From: Bremia lactucae
Taxonomy: Eukaryota; Oomycota; Peronosporomycetes; Peronosporales; Peronosporaceae
Assembly: GCF_004359215.1 (NCBI RefSeq)
Contig: NC_090614.1
Span: 625,393-666,937 of the forward strand
Length of the DNA: 41,545 nucleotides
Reading direction: 5' to 3'
Part shown: piece by piece, positions 39,550 to 41,545 of the stretch
How positions within the stretch are numbered: the stretch's first letter is position 1
Layout: each line of letters starts with the position of its first letter
Position numbers and translations under genes: made by a program
Notes under the pieces: model-generated
The model's database searches: none
What the model was told of the DNA's origin: nothing
The model's input: only the letters and a program-made list of their open reading frames with translations

Positions 39550-40470
39550 CTCCTTTCTAAGTGACATAGAAAGGAGTGCGGTCGAACGAATGAGTTCGAC
39601 CGAAGAAACGATGCTATTTTGGCCATGCTGTCCGATTTGGACAGTGATGCCCTCCCTTCAGCCATCGCCAAGTTCATACAACATGAACTTGACGAGATGA
39701 AGAAAAAAGTAGCCTTGCTGAATCAGCAAGGCTCTCAACAGGCAGAAATGTTGAGATTACAACAGGTACAGACCCCTGTATCTGGCATGACGCACACGTG
39801 TCGTCCCGAAACCTTAAAGATTGACATCTTTAAGTATAGGGGAGTCGAAGAAGACTCCCTCTTGAGATGGTTCGTCGAGTTGGACGATGCCAAAAGGGCT
39901 CGTCGCATCGTCGACGAGCAAATGCAAGTCATATTTGCTCTGTCAAATTTGGAAGGTCGTGCCAAAACTATGGTACTAGGCCTTACGTTGCGCGACCCAT
40001 ATGTCTTAGGGTCGCTAAGTGCTTTCAAGACCGGCTTAAACAGACGTTTGAACAGCCTAGGACTGAGTTCAGAGCTCGATCAGAGCTTCTGAAACTCAAG
40101 CAAGGCAAGCGTGGTGTTCATGCTTATGCCCAGAACATACGACTCTTAGCGAGTTGTATCACGAACAACCCAGTTCATGAACACACGTTAGTTACGGTGT
40201 TCATGCAAGGTCTTACGGATAGTCCCGTAAAGATCCACCTGTTCCGCTTGAAACTGGATACGCTTGAAGAAACAATATTGGTGCGGAACAGGAGGACTTT
40301 AGCTTGAGACAGGCTCAATCTAGTTCGTCATCGTATCGTCCTCCAAGACGACACGAGCTTGGAGGTCCAGAACCTATGGATCTTGAAAGCGAGAAAAGTT
40401 TATTTTCGAAAACTGCAGAAATGCAATCGTGCCAAAACTAGGACACTACGCTCATGACTGCAGTGCCCCA
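39550..40470 (+). pseudogene. gag of element D, two frameshifts
   Basis: Frame 39619-40092: IAKFIQHELDEMKKKVALLN (coil), ETLKIDIFKYRGVEEDSLLR then WFVELDDAKRARRIVDEQMQ, and ALSNLEGRAKTMVLGL, a gypsy capsid-like domain. Near 40065 a shift leads to EFRARSELLKLKQGKRGVHA then YAQNIRLLASCITNNPVHEH and PVKIHLFRLKLDTLEETI (to 40305). A second shift follows. The zinc knuckle at about 40417-40460 keeps only its second half (LGHYAHDCSA); the first Cys pair is disrupted by a small indel. It would coat element RNA; it is non-functional as read. Confidence 0.85.
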
Positions 40471-41490
40471 CGCCCAGAACCGAGAGGTACTGAATGTTAT
40501 TATGGACCGAATGCCAAAAATAGCAACGGTCGCGGGTCCGACGTTGTTGCGAAGTCGCAACAGCGAGGCAGACCGCCGAAAATAAAACGGTCGGAGTTAG
40601 TAGGGGCGCAACGCCCTACTGATCCAGCAACCTCAAGAGAATTTGCAAATCTCTTGACTAAAGTTGCTCCAGACACACAATCATTATGTGTCTCTGCACC
40701 TGGTGATGAGGTATCCCTCATCACCTTGAAGTTGAAAGTGACAAATGATTTGTCACTTAAAGCCCTAGTGGACTGCGGAGCGTCGAATAACTTTATTCGT
40801 CGCCAGTCACTAGAGGGTAGTAGGCTCAAATATATTGAGCGCGACATCCCTCCAACGAGGATGACGGTGCGTCTAGCGACAGGCGCATCGATAACAGTAC
40901 TGAAACGCGTAGTAAATTTTACTTAACGTTAAAAAATTTACAGTAATATTATAATTTCATCGTACTCGATTTGGATGACATATTTTGATGTCATCCTAGG
41001 TTTACCTTGGCTCAGTAAATACGAGTTAAGGATCAGCTGGCAGCATCGATCCGTAAAGATGCCTACCACTTGTTCACCACATGGCCATCTGATGAACGTC
41101 TTGGAGCGTCCACAAGCGTGTGGATGTACTACGAGTGAGTTCGATGGCCTCACTTGTGGTACATTCGTTAGTACAACTGCACAAGATCACAGTGTGATTA
41201 CCTATCACATTGTGGAGTCAGCTGACGGCGGCTGTGTTAATGCACAGGCATCGCCGAAGGTCCACCACTCGGAGAAGTCGAGTGGTTTGAGACAGGAATG
41301 TACGCCTGGCGGGCGACATGCAAGGAGTATACCGGTTGCCCTAAACGGACAAACGATGATCCTAGGTCTAGTAGAGAGTCGACCGTAGTGGACCCGACTG
41401 TGATAGCGCAATCACACTCGGAAGACGTTGAGGGAAGAGGTCTTCACGCATTTGAGGAGAAATCTCCTCAAATAGTTGAATAACTAGACT
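40471..41490 (+). pseudogene. Protease and pre-RT region of element D
   Basis: The frame to 40926 has QQRGRPPKIKRSELVGAQRP (linker) and LKALVDCGASNNFIRRQSLE with catalytic Asp at 40771 (D-C-G-A-S), then MTVRLATGASITVLKRVV. A break at 40926 is followed by frame 40975-41388 with DVILGLPWLSKYELRISWQH, the usual C-terminal retropepsin segment. A Cys/Ser-rich spacer then runs to the window edge, matching element A 2100-2340. Confidence 0.8.
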
Positions 41491-41545
41491 TCTATATTTC
41501 GAGGGATTAATCTCTCGGCAGCCTGTGGATAAATCCCAGGAAGAA

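Larger units (their letters stand above)
39025..41545 (+). mobile_element. Ty3/gypsy element D (family X-like), 5' part; runs off the right edge
   Basis: LTR, primer site, gag and protease lie in order on the plus strand. It is the best preserved gag of the window, with few breaks, so it may be the youngest family-X copy. Its LTR differs in sequence from that of element C, although the internal genes are close relatives. Confidence 0.85.

Noticed and set aside
1..41545. CRISPR arrays, rRNA genes or bacterial operons.
   Set aside because: No regularly spaced short repeats, no rRNA-like conserved blocks, and the gene content is eukaryotic.

Overview
This 41.5 kb window looks like nuclear DNA of an oomycete (Phytophthora / downy-mildew type). 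The basis is a compact, nearly intron-free host gene island inside dense, decayed Ty3/gypsy retrotransposons whose gag, protease, reverse transcriptase (RT), RNase H and integrase (INT) sequences read like oomycete gypsy elements. I cannot name the species. A run of N (18815-19285) shows that this is a scaffold.

Layout. (1) 1-953: the 3' end of an element lying off the left edge (family 'LTR1'), with a small antisense ORF (272..1) followed by a 554 bp LTR. (2) 954-8275: element A (+), family X: gag-PR-RT-RH-INT, then genes on the opposite strand (7538-5802), then a 3' LTR interrupted by foreign, mitochondrial-looking DNA. (3) 8276-12316: element F (-), family X, truncated in INT. (4) 12544-12924: one copy of a repeat carrying a TATA-like box and a short signal-peptide-like ORF; its partner lies at 38240-38652. 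(5) 12929-18814: element E (+), a chromodomain-bearing gypsy element with LTR, primer-binding site, gag, PR, RT, RH and INT, lightly to moderately broken. (6) Assembly gap, then gag, primer site and LTR of an LTR1 element (-) to 20295. (7) 20435-24248: the host gene island, with a predicted tail-anchored membrane protein (+), a HIT-family protein (-) and a PGM2-like phosphoglucomutase/phosphopentomutase (-). (8) 24554-28535: inverted LTR pieces and element B (-), family X. (9) 28540-29850: LTR1 and other LTR remnants. (10) 30412-37918: element C (-), family X, the most complete copy, with LTR sequence at both ends. (11) 38240-38652: second copy of the TATA/ORF repeat. (12) 39025-41545: element D (+), family X-like, with intact LTR, primer site, gag and protease, running off the right edge.

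Most interesting feature. Three family-X copies (A, B, C) carry, between INT and the 3' LTR, a convergent antisense module. It consists of an N-terminal Ser/Pro/Asp-rich ORF1 and an ORF2 with a conserved start, a Cys/His-rich centre (SCPCC..G.GHA) and a C-terminal leucine-rich coil. The coil frame remains open into the complement of the INT GPY/F module. Hand comparison of copies shows an excess of third-codon-position changes in several segments of the antisense frame, although not in all. The LTR1 family has its own antisense ORF at the equivalent place, and element E has an open antisense coiled-coil frame there. These look like accessory antisense genes of oomycete gypsy elements. Different LTR families here also share a primer-binding site (TGGTAGCACTT / TGGTATCACTT) and a TGTAAC..GTTACA inverted repeat at the LTR start.
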